A DNA stretch of 64,000 bases, taken from NCBI RefSeq assembly GCF_963678975.1, contig NC_089275.1, positions 29,263,977 through 29,327,976 on the forward strand, written 5' to 3'. This DNA comes from Dysidea avara. Lineage: Eukaryota; Porifera; Demospongiae; Dictyoceratida; Dysideidae. Shown here one piece after another: positions 38,535 to 53,100 of the stretch. The position numbers and the translations under genes were made by a program. How positions within the stretch are numbered: position 1 is the stretch's first letter; each line of letters opens with the position of its first letter. A model generated the notes under the pieces. It searched no databases and was not told the origin of the DNA. It worked only from the letters and a program-made list of their open reading frames with translations.

Positions 38535-41500
38535 ACTGACTGACTGACTGACTGACTGACTGACTGATTAACTGTCTGTCTGTCTGTCTGTCTGTCTGAA
38601 TGATTGACTGACTGACTGACTGACTGACTGACTGACTGGCTGACTGACTGACTGACTGACACCTCCAGCCAAACATATGGATAAGGATTTTTGATGTCAC
38701 TCCAGTCTCTGAGACATGAAAGACACTAGTACAATTTTAAAATGTAAGTTGTGCCTGTAAGTTCTGGAGAGAAGTTGTTTGCAAATTGTTTACTGAAGTG
38801 AAAGCCAAGTGTGGTGTTGGTGTGTCAGTGAAATATGCTGCTTGCCACCTAAAAAGGTATTGAAGTAGGGTTCTGGCAATGAAAAGTAGTGAAACAAGAT
38901 ACGTGACTGGATCTGCGAAAACAGGACATAATCACATATTCCTGTTTATTAAATATTTATAATCTACTTAGCCAAGTGTACCCACTGGCAAAGGTTTAGC
39001 TTCATATGCCACATAATTTTGGGAGTTACAGCCCTAGAAAGTAGCAACAACAGAAAAATCGATATGTACAGCAAGTATAGGGAAAATAAACTACAGGTGC
39101 TTACAAAAATGGCTTTAACTTACCAACGGATTGATGTACGGAGCTTAAAGTTCCACCATCGTGTTTGCAGTGAATAAGGGAATCAGTTACTGGATAATTT
39201 TTTCCTTTACTTGCCCTTTTTCACTGCATACAAAGGCAAAATTTGTGAAGAAAAATTGATCTTGTACAATCACTTTGACATGACGTAAACAAATGCTCAT
39301 AACTAATGTATCCTTGGGTCTACTGAAATGCAACAAAGATTTTCCAACTCCTCTTGAGCAGGCGAATAAGGTGATATCCAGGGTTTTACTGTTAGTCCCT
39401 TCCTTCACTAAGAAAGAGAGGTTAAAAAGATTTACAGAATTTTTCAATAATATGCAAGTATTTCACCCAATGTATTCAATGCTTTATACTGTAAATTTAG
39501 GCTTGTGCGACTATGTCCCTTTTTCGCAGATCCGGTCGCATATATGAATGATGATAGCTATGCTGTAATGACCACAACCATTCGTATATCTTGTTTCACT
39601 ACTTTTTATTGTTTAAATTAATTGTACTACTTTTTTTGCTAATGCATATGCACATCTGGCTGTGACTGCTTCATTAGAGTATCTCATTCTCCCTGCGTGT
39701 TTCAAGTGAGCTACGCAATAGATCAAGGTACATGCCTTGCCATGTCTAATTTCTACAACAAAACCACAGCTTATTGGAGCTACATCATTGAGGGGTGTGG
39801 TTTTGGCTTGCTTTGATTGTTAAAGCATAGCAGCATGTTCTGATTTTTTAGGGGCATGGTCAGACCATGCAATCTTTTTATTAGTGCAGCTACATGTATC
39901 TTCTCCACTTACAGTCACTAACACACTCAAATAGTTTTGTGGTGTCTAAATACACTACTCTAAGAAAAGTGTTAATGTAGAAATTTAATGCCTAAGTGTG
40001 GTTTCTATGCATGAAGAAGAAGACGATCATGTAATTGAAGATAAAGGTAAAGTATAGAAAGAAGGCACAAGATTATGCTCTAGAACTGACTGTTTTATTA
40101 GAGTATATTTGCCTTTCCTGACTGCTGTATTAGAGTAAGTGACTGCTCTATTAGAGTATCTCGATCTTATTTCTGGAAAGTGTGAATAACCAACAAAGAA
40201 ATGGTTTAATACATTATATTATGTGTTTTTAAATATGAAATGCACTAATAATACTATTGGCAGTGATTATTTGCTTTCTTTCAGGCACGCGTACTGCACA
40301 TCTTAATTAAATTTTCAAATATCGTCCCTATTATGCTGGCATTATGTTTGATGCTTTTGGTTACCTATTATGCTTTAAATTATGCTGGCATAATCGGCCA
40401 GGGCCTATTAATTTGGCCCTAGCTTTGTGACTGTGGTCAGGCAGGCAGGCAGACCAAAAATTAGGATTTGGGCAATTTTTTTATTAAAAAATTAGCTGTC
40501 TGTAAGTGTTGTCTTGTTTTTAACTCTGGGCTTTAAATTGGAAGTTAGATACAGTTATTTTCGTTACTAATGATAATTCTATGATGATTCTTAATAGCAG
40601 CATTTTTGGGAAGCACTCATCATTTTAGGGGAACCCTACTAAACAGTTCTACCCTACTGTTTGATAACAAATTATATATTAACTACACAGCTCCAACTGA
40701 AACTCCACTAAATGTCAGTGTAACTGTTGAGACATCTCGTAATATCACGTTGTCATGGGATCGACCTTCACTAGAACAACACAATGGCATACTTACTATA
40801 TACCATGTGATTATCATGGAAACCCAGATATTATATTTAGACAGTGGAACAGTAATCACACCAATGGGAATGAATTTCAACAGGACATATGACATTTCAG
40901 AAGGACGTATACAGTTGGTTGACATGTTACATCCTAGTTACAACTACACTTTTAGAATAGCAGCAGCTACTGCAGCAGGAATAGGTCCCTTTAGTGAACC
41001 CATTACTGTGATGATACTGGAGGATGGTGAGTCTTCTATGCTGAGTATTCTATGCTGAGTATTATCATAGATAATAGAGTACATAAAAGGGATGGAAAAC
41101 ACAATAATGTGACATTACATAAAATATATATTTCTATTGGAAGTTCATGTGTTGTGTCGTAAACACCTTGTTATGCTTGCTGCGTTTGTATCAAAGAGAA
41201 ACAAATTATTGCAATGAAAAAATTTCTTAACTACATAGCAATTGCTACAATGAACTTTAAGCATTTGAGGATAGTACCAGCGCTCATGGAAGTTATACAT
41301 GAAATGAAATGAGATTGAAAGTGAGAAGAAAATCATAGAGTATAGTAGTACTGTATACTAGTGATCACGGAGATTTGTAACTTCTATAAAAAAATACTGA
41401 CCAGAAACCAGCCTCACAGCACATTCATGGTGCCTTGGCATTATTTTTAGGCATAACCAAGCCCAAAAGTGTCTTCAGTACAACACAAAACACTTCCAAT

Positions 41501-43883
41501 AAGTTACTATGAAATTTATTTTTTTCCGGCTAACTGATTAACTGACTGCCTGCTGCCTTCAGTTAAGTGTTACTCAGTATTGGCTAAGGTTACAGGCTTG
41601 ATTTTTCACTGTTAGACATTGCTTCAGCCAGACTGGTGCCTTTTGGCATACACCACAGTACATATATTGCATGTATCATGGACTTACCTTTGTCCTCCTT
41701 CATGTCCCAATTATTTTCAATGACAGTGCAAGGTTTCAATTCGCAGTAGCTAGCACGTGATGACTTCCTTACATTTTTAATGTAAATCGTCCTTATTTCC
41801 AGTGGTGACTGGATTAATTGCAGAGGGGCTTTGTTTTTGTTTGTATTAATGCTGTATAACATGCCCAATGTAGCTGAAAGCAAATTATAATGGCTACTTC
41901 AGTAATTGATAGTTAGGGGTAGGGCACATTCAAAAGAAAACATTATTTCTTTCAATGCAGTATGTGCTGGTTCACCAGTCATAATTATGCTACAATAAAA
42001 GTAAACAAACAATTAGGAAAAGTAGGAATTGATTAGGGATTATAGCCATAAAAAGTGGTGAAACAAGGGAGTCACCTGCCTACTCTAGTTGAAAATTCCA
42101 AAAAAGAATTGTTTACTTGCATATACGTATATATTTAGCTAGCTCATAATAGAGATTTGTGGGTTTATTTGATGTGACCACAATTGTTTCATAAGTGTTT
42201 TGAACAATCCTTTTTCCTACTTTTAAAATTATTAATGTATGTAGTTTATGTAATAGTTATACCATGACTGTGAGGGATTTTGCTAATATACACACCTGAC
42301 CCCTAGGGCTGCAGGCCTGAGGGGTAAGGGTGTATATATAAGCAAAATCTCGACACAGTTGTGGTATAAGTGATAAATAACACTCAAGGCATACTCACCT
42401 GATAGGTGAAAGAACTACAGAGCACTCACCCCATTTGTTTTGTAGACTAGCATCTGATGATCAATTGTGATTTCAATTGCATTGGCAAATAGCTCTCAGA
42501 ACATTATTCCTATGTTATTATGTTTCAACACACGCCAGGAACTTTTGATTGTGGGATTGACTTTTGGAGTGTTTTGTTACAAATACAGATTCCTTTTCGT
42601 TTTCACTTTATACTCACTAGTGGACCTATGTATGCTCATTCCAAATAACAACCAGAGGGTTATTTTGAGTTTGATAAGGCTTTCCAAGGTTGTTTTTTAG
42701 ATGTGCGTTCCATTAGGATCTGCAACCCCCCCCCCCCCCCCCCATAAAACATAAAAAAATAGAGCAATCCCTATTGTGAACCCACTATCATGGTTCATGA
42801 TAATACTATTGTATAATCATAATTTATTATTTAATTATGCACACAGCTCCAACTGAAACTCCACTAAATGTCAGTGTAACAGTTGAGACATCTCGTAATA
42901 TCATATTGTCATGGGACAGACCTTCACTAGAAGAACAAAATGGCATACTTACTATATACCATGTGATTATCATGGAAACCCAGATACTATATTTAGACAA
43001 TGGAACAGTAATTTCACCAATGGGAGAGAATTTCAACAGAACATATGATGTTTCAGAAGGACGTATACAGTTGGTTGACATGTTACATCCTAGTTACAAC
43101 TACACTGTTAGAATAGCAGCAGCTACTGCAGCAGGAATAGGACCCTTTAGTGACCCCATCACTGTGATGACATTGGAGAATGGTGAGTACTGAATCACAC
43201 AGTAGTACTGTATAATGAGAATCATAAAAGTTTGCATGTTCCTGTCACATTTTTAATGGTTAACATGAAACATAATTATTATGATTTTGATTAATGCTGG
43301 GGATAGTGTAATTATCATAAGACAATTGATAGTAATAAAAATTTTCATAATATTATATGTACTACTATGGTATTTAAGCGTAAACTATCTTTATGGAACC
43401 CAACCCATAAAATGAAAGCAGTTCATGTACTAGCGATATGAGATTTTGCCAATATTCCGATTACTGATATTGGATAATATTTTCATGTTGATAAACATAG
43501 CTGATCTGATATAGCACAGCATGTCTATTTTGCAGCAATTTTTACTAGAAATTTGATTGTGAAGGATCAGGTTTATAGCAGCAGTATTGCTAGAGCAATA
43601 GCTGACAGTACACTGAAGCAGTATTAACAACATTGTAATACAGGAAATTGCAACTCGATGCATTTGCAAACATCATGAGCAACACATACACACTCACACT
43701 TTTATGAAAAAAATCTGTGAACCAGGCACTTATTTCAAAGTACCCAAAGAAATTGAGTGAAGACTTGTATCTTGGAAATGATTGTGTTCAACAGGGAGTA
43801 TGCAGACTATTGAAAGTAGTGGGCATTTCCATAGCAAAACACATCTATTTTATTAGGCAGTACTGTGTGTATGTGTTGTGTGA

Positions 43884-43914
<31 letters not shown>

Positions 43915-43941
43915 TGCGTGTGTGTGTGCCTACCTACCTAC

Positions 43942-44032
<91 letters not shown>

Positions 44033-44121
44033 CCTACCTACCTACCTACCTACCTACCTACCTACCTACCTACCTACCTACCTACCTACCTACCTACCTA
44101 CCTACCTACCTACCTACCTAC

Positions 44122-44168
<47 letters not shown>

Positions 44169-47100
44169 CCTATCTATCTATCTATCTATGTTTGGCTGTA
44201 TACACCCACGCGAACAAACTCATTAAATTGTAAAAGCAGCTGACGTGTAAGAATCAAAAGCTAAACGAAGTCTGTATTAAATTTCGGCACAGGTAAACTT
44301 TTCTCTGGAGTAGTTTCTTCTCATTGGTCCGAAATACAGATGTGGTGACTCTTTACAGACTTTTCCTTTGGGTTTTACAGGTGTTTGAGACCAATAGCAT
44401 ATCCTTTCGAGTTGAAGGGGCATGTCCTGTACTTACGCAAATAACAATGAAGGGCAGCCTCAAGGCTTTCTTTCTACAAAGAATTTGCATGAGTTAACAA
44501 CATGATAGACAAACTATAAAACAGATGAGAAGACATGTCTGTGTACGATTTGTTCCTTAGTAGTGCATGGTAGCGTAATTAATTAATTACAAATCAATTA
44601 GTGAATATACATTCAATGACAATAACTGAATAGTGAATTTGCGAAAAAATGGTTAACTGTAGGGTGTTTTGCTGCATAGTGTTTTGTAACTGAATTGCCC
44701 AATAAGCAAAGAACATGTAGCTAGCACTCAATTGAGATTAGTAAAATTGACTGATCATTACAGGCAATTGGATAATAGTAATGTGTGGATACTCTATCCA
44801 TCCTAAATTAAAGCACTTTATTACATTTTTGTTAATTAGCAAACCCCTGAAGGGGTATATTTGTGGTTGCAAACTGATTAATCTTAGTAATTATAATGCA
44901 AAAGCTAAATGTGTATAATAACACGAGATCAAGGTACTCTAATAGAACATTCATGCAACAAATACATGATAAAATTAAATCAATATAAGTGCAACCCTCT
45001 TCTATCCCAATTTTCTAGTAAAGAAGAATCAAGATGGATAAAAAACAAGCCCTATAGGGTTTATGCATGCAAAAAGGAAGTGATATCTATTGCACAACAG
45101 CAATCAAGCTGTGAAAAAGGGTGGAATCCCCAAAAAGTCAGGTATAAAATCAAAGGTGGTGGCCAAGATGCGGCTGTAATGATGATAATTCCAGGCTTAA
45201 AGTGAAGTACTTTGGTACTTGTACTTTAGTGTACTTAAGTACACTTTTTGAATGTCTGTTTCTGGAATTAAGTTCTAAGAAGGTACTTATAAGTGCTTTA
45301 AATTGCATAATCCACTCAACATTTGCATAAAGCATACACGTGACATGAGAAGCTAACATTGAGTAGTCAAAATGCAATATGGTCACCTGTGTCCCTCCTG
45401 TTGAGAGACTATGTACAGTCAATTTCAGGCAAATTGAAATGCATGAGCAATATGTGCTTGAAGGTAGCCAATCAAAATTTTAGTTTTTGATTCAATTAGC
45501 TAACTAGCCTAACCAAAATTTCACTGGTTGTTTTCATGCTTGTGACTTTTTCTGTGTTTGGAGTTCACAGCAAAAATTGACTGTAGCATATATATAGTAG
45601 CAGTAAAGGATTTCTTTAAATAAGTCACTCAGTATATCATTCCACTGAATATCAAGCTGATACAGCTCTGCTGATCACTTATCCTTGTCCATTTTATGGT
45701 TCCCACAAAACCTCTCCTACATAGTACAAAAAAGCATACAATAACATTAGTCTTATTCTTTTCCCTGAGTCCTTTGTTTGAGAATAGAAGAAGGACTGGA
45801 TCTCGTTAGTGCTTTTTAATTATTGAAGTTATAAAGTGGCTAGCTATGATGCAAGAATTACAAATGGTACATGTTATTTACTAAGCTTAGCTTACAAGCT
45901 TGCACTGTAAGATAGTGGATGCATGAGTCTCATCCTTAAACTTTTCTGGAGCTTTGATTATAGTACCTGATGACTGTCCAGAAAATTCTGTCTATGCATA
46001 TTGCAATAGCTGTACAGACTAAACTGATCTAACAAAATCATATACAAGAATAAGGTATATGTAGTCATTCTGTTTGTTTGTTTGTATAAACAGCTCCAAC
46101 TGAAACTCCACTAAATGTCAGTGTAACAGTTGAGACATCTCGTAATATCACATTGTCATGGGATCGACCTTCACTAGAAGAACAAAATGGCATACTTACT
46201 ATATACCATGTGATTATCATGGAAACCCAGATACTATATTTAGACAATGGAACTGTAATCACACCAATGGGAATGAATTTCAACAGAACATATGATGTTT
46301 CAGAAGGACGTATTCAGTTAGTTGACATGTTACATCCTAGTTACAACTACACTGTTAGAATAGCAGCAGCTACTGCAGCAGGAATAGGTCCCTTTAGTGA
46401 TCCCATTACTGTGATGACACTGGAGGATGGTGAGTTTTTGTGTTTAAGTATATAAAGCCATTTGCTAGTAAAATCAAATTGAATTAATTATCTGGATAGT
46501 AGTATGATATCCACACTAAACGTGTCATTGAGCAGTTCATTACGTGATGAAAATTTTGCTTGGCAACAGAAAGCCTGTGACAATGGCAATAATGCATTGG
46601 AAGCCTGTAGTAGTTGGACACAATGAGTATAGCTAATGACAATCACATGTTCATACTGTTATGGGCACTCATGATAGTTGATGCCTAAACTGTATGTACA
46701 TTTAAAGTGAAGACCAGCGAAGATGAGAATGCTTGTTAGAAAAACCAACTATGAAACGGCTATAATCATTTTTAGAAATTCTACAGTTTTATAATAGTGA
46801 GACTTGCAATAAACTCTTGGTACCAGACTACCAGCTCAATCACAAAAGTTTTCAATTAAGTAATGAACCAGTTAACAATTCATGTGCTCTAATAGTACAG
46901 TCACCATTAATGTTCATTAAATTGATAATTGTGGTCCTACTGTAAAATGGCTTTTTACCATGTCTGGTTTTGATGTACTCAACAACACATTGCCATTTTT
47001 CTTAATACTCCCACATATTGTCATGTTGTGGTCAGTTCCTGCTAGGGTAAATGCCTATGAGGTTTACATGCCATTGATGCACATTGAAAATACAGCTGCT

Positions 47101-50100
47101 GATGGAGGTTTATAGCAATTAATATAAATTTTGTAGGCGACCAGATCTACAGGAGCTGCGTGTTCGCACATTTTTTGACTAGGTAGCCAAGGAATAGATA
47201 ACCAAAATTTTGACCATAGAAGCTAATAGTTTTAGAAGCCACAGCACTATAAAGTGCTAACAGAAGAATGGTCAGTGAAAAACACAAATAAACTACAGTT
47301 CTTGACAAACTGTAGTCTTGTATAGAGAACTTACACCACCAAATTCTCTTTGAGCAGGCAATTCCAATGCTGGATAAGTTATGTCATACAGATCCTTCTT
47401 ATGGGCAAACACTGAGTTGCATGTCCAACGTCAGGTAAACTAACACTCATTTTCTTTGTCTCCTTGGGAGCACTGACAAAGCAAAGATTCCTATTGCCTT
47501 GACAATACCAAGAGTTTTGTCTTTTCAAAACAAGTGCTCAAACAATAAATATTAGTTGATGGAATTTTTTTTTATAATTTGTAAGTACTGTACAGTATTT
47601 CCACCCGTTATATCCAAAACTAGAGCAAACATATATTACCAGATCTGCAAGAATCTCACATGTTTGCACAAGCCTAATATTACGACAGAATAATTTTGTT
47701 AAACACAATTATGTGTATTGTGTTACAGCTCCAACTGAAACTCCACTAAATGTCAGTGTGACTGTTGAGACATCTCGTAATATCACATTGTCATGGGATC
47801 GACCTTCACTAGAAGAACAAAATGGCATACTTACTATATATCATGTGATTGTCATGGAAACTCAGATACTATATTTAGACAATGGAACAGTAATCTCACC
47901 GATGGGAATGAATTTCAACAGAACATATAATGTTTCAGAAGGACGTATACAGTTGGTTGACATGTTACATCCTAGTTACAACTACACTGTTAGAATAGCA
48001 ACAGCTACTGCAGCAGGAATAGGTCCATTTAGTAACCCCATTACTGTGATGACATTGGAGGATGGTGAGTGTTACATTTGTGTTACACAGGTATAGTGGT
48101 TGCAAAAGAAAAATCGCTCTCTGTAGTGGTGGCAAGAGGGGTTAGGCTTGGTGGTAGTAAAATAAGAATATTTTAGGTGTCTACATTTAGTGCATCAACA
48201 ACATGAAAATGATATACATTACACCTGTACCATCTACAGAAGATGTTTCATTAATAAGGAAGTATTAGATAAATTACTTTTTAAGGCATTCAGTATGTAA
48301 ATGGCTGCATATTACTTCCAGCCAGCACTGGAGACAGCATTGCAGACACATATTACTCCCAGAAAAGGCAACAAGTTACATATTACATGTTACTCTGAGG
48401 GCTGTAAATAGTAATAATATTACATTTGTTTATTACAAGCTACAAGTAAATCCAGCCTTCTAAATACAAGCTATCTGCCTACTACAACTACAGTAGGCAC
48501 GTTTCTCTGTTGTACAGTGTAGTTCGGCCACAAAAGCATGCTTTGTTGTAGTATCTTGGCCTCAAGGCTATTCCCCATATACTATCACTCTTTTTAGCCA
48601 AATGAGGGTAATATTTACATGCGTTACTTTCCTAAGTTAGCTTGTGTCTGTTAGTAATTGGTGAAATGTTAATTAGTATGAGTCATAGGTAAGTATGTAT
48701 ATCACACGAACCATGGTGTATTGTATTTATACACACCCTTCAACCTTGAACACTGGAAGTTTACCATTGATAAACTCCAATCCCAATGTTTCTCTGACCT
48801 CAGATTCAGGGTGTATATAAGTATCTAATCAAAAACAGCCAAGCTGTAAAAAAAGGTGCGGCCCCCAAAAAGGCCATGGTGAAAAAAGATGTGAAATCCA
48901 AGGTGGCGGCCAAGAAATGGCTGTGATGGTAGGTTAATCGTAAAAATTTTAATAACGACAATTCAGGTGAATTTGGTGCCAAGACCAAGAGGCACAAAAT
49001 TCACCTGAATTGTCGTTATTAAATTGTAACCATTAACCTACCATCACAGCCATTTCTTGGCCGCCACCTTGGATTTCACATCTTTTTTCACCATGGCCTT
49101 TTTGGGGGCCGCACCTTTTTTTACAGCTTGGCTGTTTTTGATTAGATATCACTTCTTTTTGTATTTGTATACTGCAAAGCCAGCCTATGGCTGGCTTTGG
49201 GGCTTTTTTAACCCATGTGTTTTTTTCTTTACCACAGGAAGAAGAAAAGAACTTAAAGAAGATTTTTAATACTTCAATTATTTTTGATTTTATTAGTAAT
49301 TATACAAATTATATACATATATTTATTACATGCCCATTATTCCCCACAGGATATTTTTTTGCAGCTGATCTTTCTACTGGGTGACTTGAAATGTAGCTGA
49401 ACTATATACAGGATGGTTTCTTTGTAGCTGAACTCTCAACAAGGTGACCTCTTCTAGCTGGTCTCTCTACAGGGTGATTTGTTTGCAGCTAAACTCTCTA
49501 CATGGTGGTTTCTTTGTAGCTGAACTCTTTACATGATGGTTTCTTTGTAGCTGAACTCTCTATAAGGTGACTTTGTCTAGCTGAACTCTCTACAGGGTGA
49601 TTTTTTTGTAGCTGAACTCTCTACAGGGTGATTTGTTTGCAGCTGAACTCTCTACATGATGGTTTCTTTGTAGCTGAACTTTCTACAAGGTGACTTCGTC
49701 CAGCTGATCTCTCTATGGGGTGATTTGTTTCTAGCTGAACTCTCTACAAGTGATTTGTTTGCAGCTAAACTCTCTACATGGTGGTTTCTTTGTAGCTGAA
49801 CTTCCTACATGATGGTTTCTTTGTAGCTGAACTCTCTACAAGGCAACTTCTCTACAGGGTGATTTGTTGTAGTTGAATTCTCTACAAGGTGGTTTGTATG
49901 AGGCTGAACTCTCTACATGGCGGTTTCTTTGTAGCTGAACTCTCTACAGAGTGATTTGTTTGCAGCTGAACTCTCTACATGATGGTTTCTTTGTAACTGA
50001 ACACTCTACAAGGTGACTTCTTCTAGCTGATCTTTCTACAGGGTGAATTGTTTGTAGCTGAACTATCTACAAGGTAACTTCTTCTAGCTGATCTCTCTAC

Positions 50101-53100
50101 AGGGTGATTTGTTTATAACTGAACTCTCTACATGATGGTTTCTTTGTAGCTGAACTCTCTACAAGGTGACTTCTTCTAGCTGATACCTCTACAGGGGGAT
50201 TTATTTGTAGCTGAACTCTCTACAAGTGATTTATTTGCAGCTGAACTCTTTATGTGGTGGTTTCTTTGTAGCTGAACTCTCTACAAGGTGACCTCTTCTA
50301 GCTGATCTCTCTACAGGGTGATTTGTTTCTAGCTGAACTCTCTACAGATGATTTTTTGCAGCTAAACACTCTACATGGTGGTTTCTTTGTAGCTGAACTC
50401 TGTACATAATGGTTTCTTTGTAGCTGAACTCTTTACAAGGTGACTTCTTCTAGCTGATCTTTCTACTGGGTGATTTGCTTGCAGCTGAACTATCTACATG
50501 GTGGTTTCTTTGTTGCTGAACTCTCTACAAGGTGAATTCTTTTACCTGATCTCTCTACAGGGTAATTTGTTTGTAACTGAACTCTGTACAAGGTGCGTTT
50601 TTGTGGGTGATCTCACTGCAGGTTGATTTGTTTGTAGCTGAACTCACTAAAGGGTGATTTGCTTGTAGCTGAACTCCTTGCATTGTGTCTAGTTTCTAGC
50701 TGATCTCTCTACAGGGTGATTTGTTTGTAGCTGATCTCTATACAAGTTGATTTGTGTGTAGCTGATCTCTCTGCAGGTTGAGTAATTTGTAGCCGATCTC
50801 TCTACAGTGTAATTTGTTTGTAGCTGAACTGTCTATAAGGTGATTTGTTTGTAGCTGATCTCTCTGCAGGTTGATTTGTTTTAGCTGAACTCTCTACAGG
50901 GTGATTTGTGTGTAGCTGATCTCTCTACAGGGTAATTTGTTTGTAGCTGAACTCCTTACATTGTGTCTAGTTTCTAGCTGATCTCTCTACAGGGTGATTT
51001 TTTATAGCTGAACTCTCTATAGGGTGATTTGTTTCTAGCTTATCTCTCTACAGGTAGATTTGTGTTGATTTGTTCATTGCTGATCGCTCTAAATGTTGAT
51101 TTGTTGTAGCTGAACACTCTGCAAAGTGTTTTATGTGTAGCTGATCTCTCTACAGGGTAATTTGTTTGTAGCTGAACTCTCTCCACAGTGACTTGTGTGT
51201 AGCTGAATTCTGTGTAGCTGAATTCTCTAGAGAGTGACTTAATTGTAGCTGAATTCTCTACAGGGTGCATGACTCGTTTATAGCTGAACTTTCTTCAGTG
51301 TGACTTGTAATGTTCTGAATCTCTATAGTGATATATTTACTTAACTCTCCACATGGTGACTTGCTTCTTGCTGAACTGTCTATAAGATTAACTGTTTGCA
51401 GCTGAACTCCCTACAGAATAACTTGTGATGTAATAAAATTCTATGATGGAGTAAATAAATTAGCCGAATGCTTTATTAGCGTGACTGTTCTATTAGAGTA
51501 TCTCGATCTCGCATTTGTTACACGGAGTTTGCTTTAGAATCATAACTCAGTGGTTTGTAATCCGATTCTTCTGTACTACTGCAAGGACTTTCTATGAAGA
51601 TTATTCCAGCTATACACCGATTTTCAGCTCATTGCTCTAAGCGGTTTGCCTAGTAGGCGTGAAAACTAATACTTTTATTCGTAAAAATCGATCGCGTAAT
51701 TGTGACACAGGTTGGGGTTTGTGTCATATCTCCGTGGTCTTTATCTCGATTCCTTTCAAACCACCAAAAGGCACTCCTACGATGGTTACTCCATCTACTT
51801 AGCAATTTTCAACTCATTCCATGAAGCGGTTTACCCTGTAGGCGTGACAACAAATCGATCTTGTTTTACGCGAATAATCGGTCATAACTCCTGAAGCATT
51901 CATTGGATTTGCACCAAATTTGATGCTAGGATTCGCCTTTGGACTCCCTTTCTGTGTGCCAAATTTCATGGCGATCGGAGAACGCGTTTGCTTGTTATAG
52001 CAATTTTTGCAAGTGTGCGAAAAGACGAAGAAGAAAAAAAAACAAAGAAAAAGAAAACGAAACTTTGGCAGCTCGTATCTCGGAAATGGCTGGAGCGATT
52101 TCCTTCTTATTTGGAATGTAGACTTCCCTGGCTGGCGGGCAACTGTGTTGCAAGTTTGGTTCCAATCGGATAAGTGATCACCGAGATACAATGGTGTGAA
52201 AATGACATTTTCGTTCTTCCTGTCAATATACTCACGGGTGTGGCGCGCCGGCTTCTTGGGCCGCACGACACACTACCGTGTGTCTTGATATGTATCATGT
52301 ATGTGCACGTGCATTGTGCTTACCCTTAAATTGTCTTATTAAAAAAAGTTGCTGGTTATATATGGTCACTTGACAGCACCTCTATGTATCATACAGTATG
52401 ATAGTACTGTATAGTAGGGACCGCAAATGAGTAGGCATGGCCCATGAAATAGCCAAAACCAGCCTCAATTTCCCCTGACGACGATGAGGCAGTATTGTTT
52501 AGGTAAAACTAAGCCCAAACAAGCTTTCAGATTGACCCAAAATACTTTCAGCAAAGTTGCTACGGAAAGTTTTTTAAAAATTATTTAATGGAATTTTCTA
52601 CTGACTGAGTATCTGGCTGACTGACTGATGCCTTCAGACAAGGATACTTGGTTTTTTCACTGTTCAACGTCATTTCGGCCCAAGAGGTGCCTTTTGAAAG
52701 CATACTGCAGTACCTTCGTGGACTTACCAGTGTCCTCCTTTGTGCCCTATTCATCTTTGCTGACAGTGAGAAGTGTCAATTTGGCGGTAGCATGTAATAG
52801 CTTCGTTTCGTAATGAAAATCATCCGTATTTTTCATAGTGACTATTTTGATCGCAGAGGTGCTTTTTGAACAGTTCTTGATTCGTACTGCTGTGTAAGGG
52901 GTTGAACATAGCTGACAACAAAGCGTAATGGATAGTTCACTTTTTAGACAATAATTGATATAGCTGGGGCGTGCGGCACCATTTCAGATGCAGTATGCAT
53001 GGGTTTATCAGTCATAATGATTATTTACAAGAAAAGGTTAACAAATACACGCAAAAAATTTGAATTTTCAACTAGAGTAGGGACTATAGCATATCAATAA

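Noticed and set aside
38352-38700. Frames reading LPACLPAC and QSVSQSV/GRQAGRQ
   Set aside because: Artefacts of the CCTG/TGAC microsatellite.
43717-44243. Three long overlapping plus-strand frames reading YLSIYLS and YLPTYLPT
   Set aside because: They are translations of the CTAT/CTAC tetranucleotide tract; all three frames are open because of the 4-bp period.
48806-49269. Minus- and plus-strand frames reading LAATLDFTSFFTMAFLGAAP
   Set aside because: Antisense of the Lys/Ala-rich foldback arms; the same peptide appears on both strands because the arms are inverted copies.
49361-51430. CRISPR-like array
   Set aside because: Units are contiguous and variable with no constant repeat plus unique spacer structure, and the context is a eukaryotic intron.
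51814-52266. 150-residue minus-strand frame as a gene
   Set aside because: It lies in a repeat arm; the inverted copy at 62905-63770 breaks the frame, and the sequence shows no domain.
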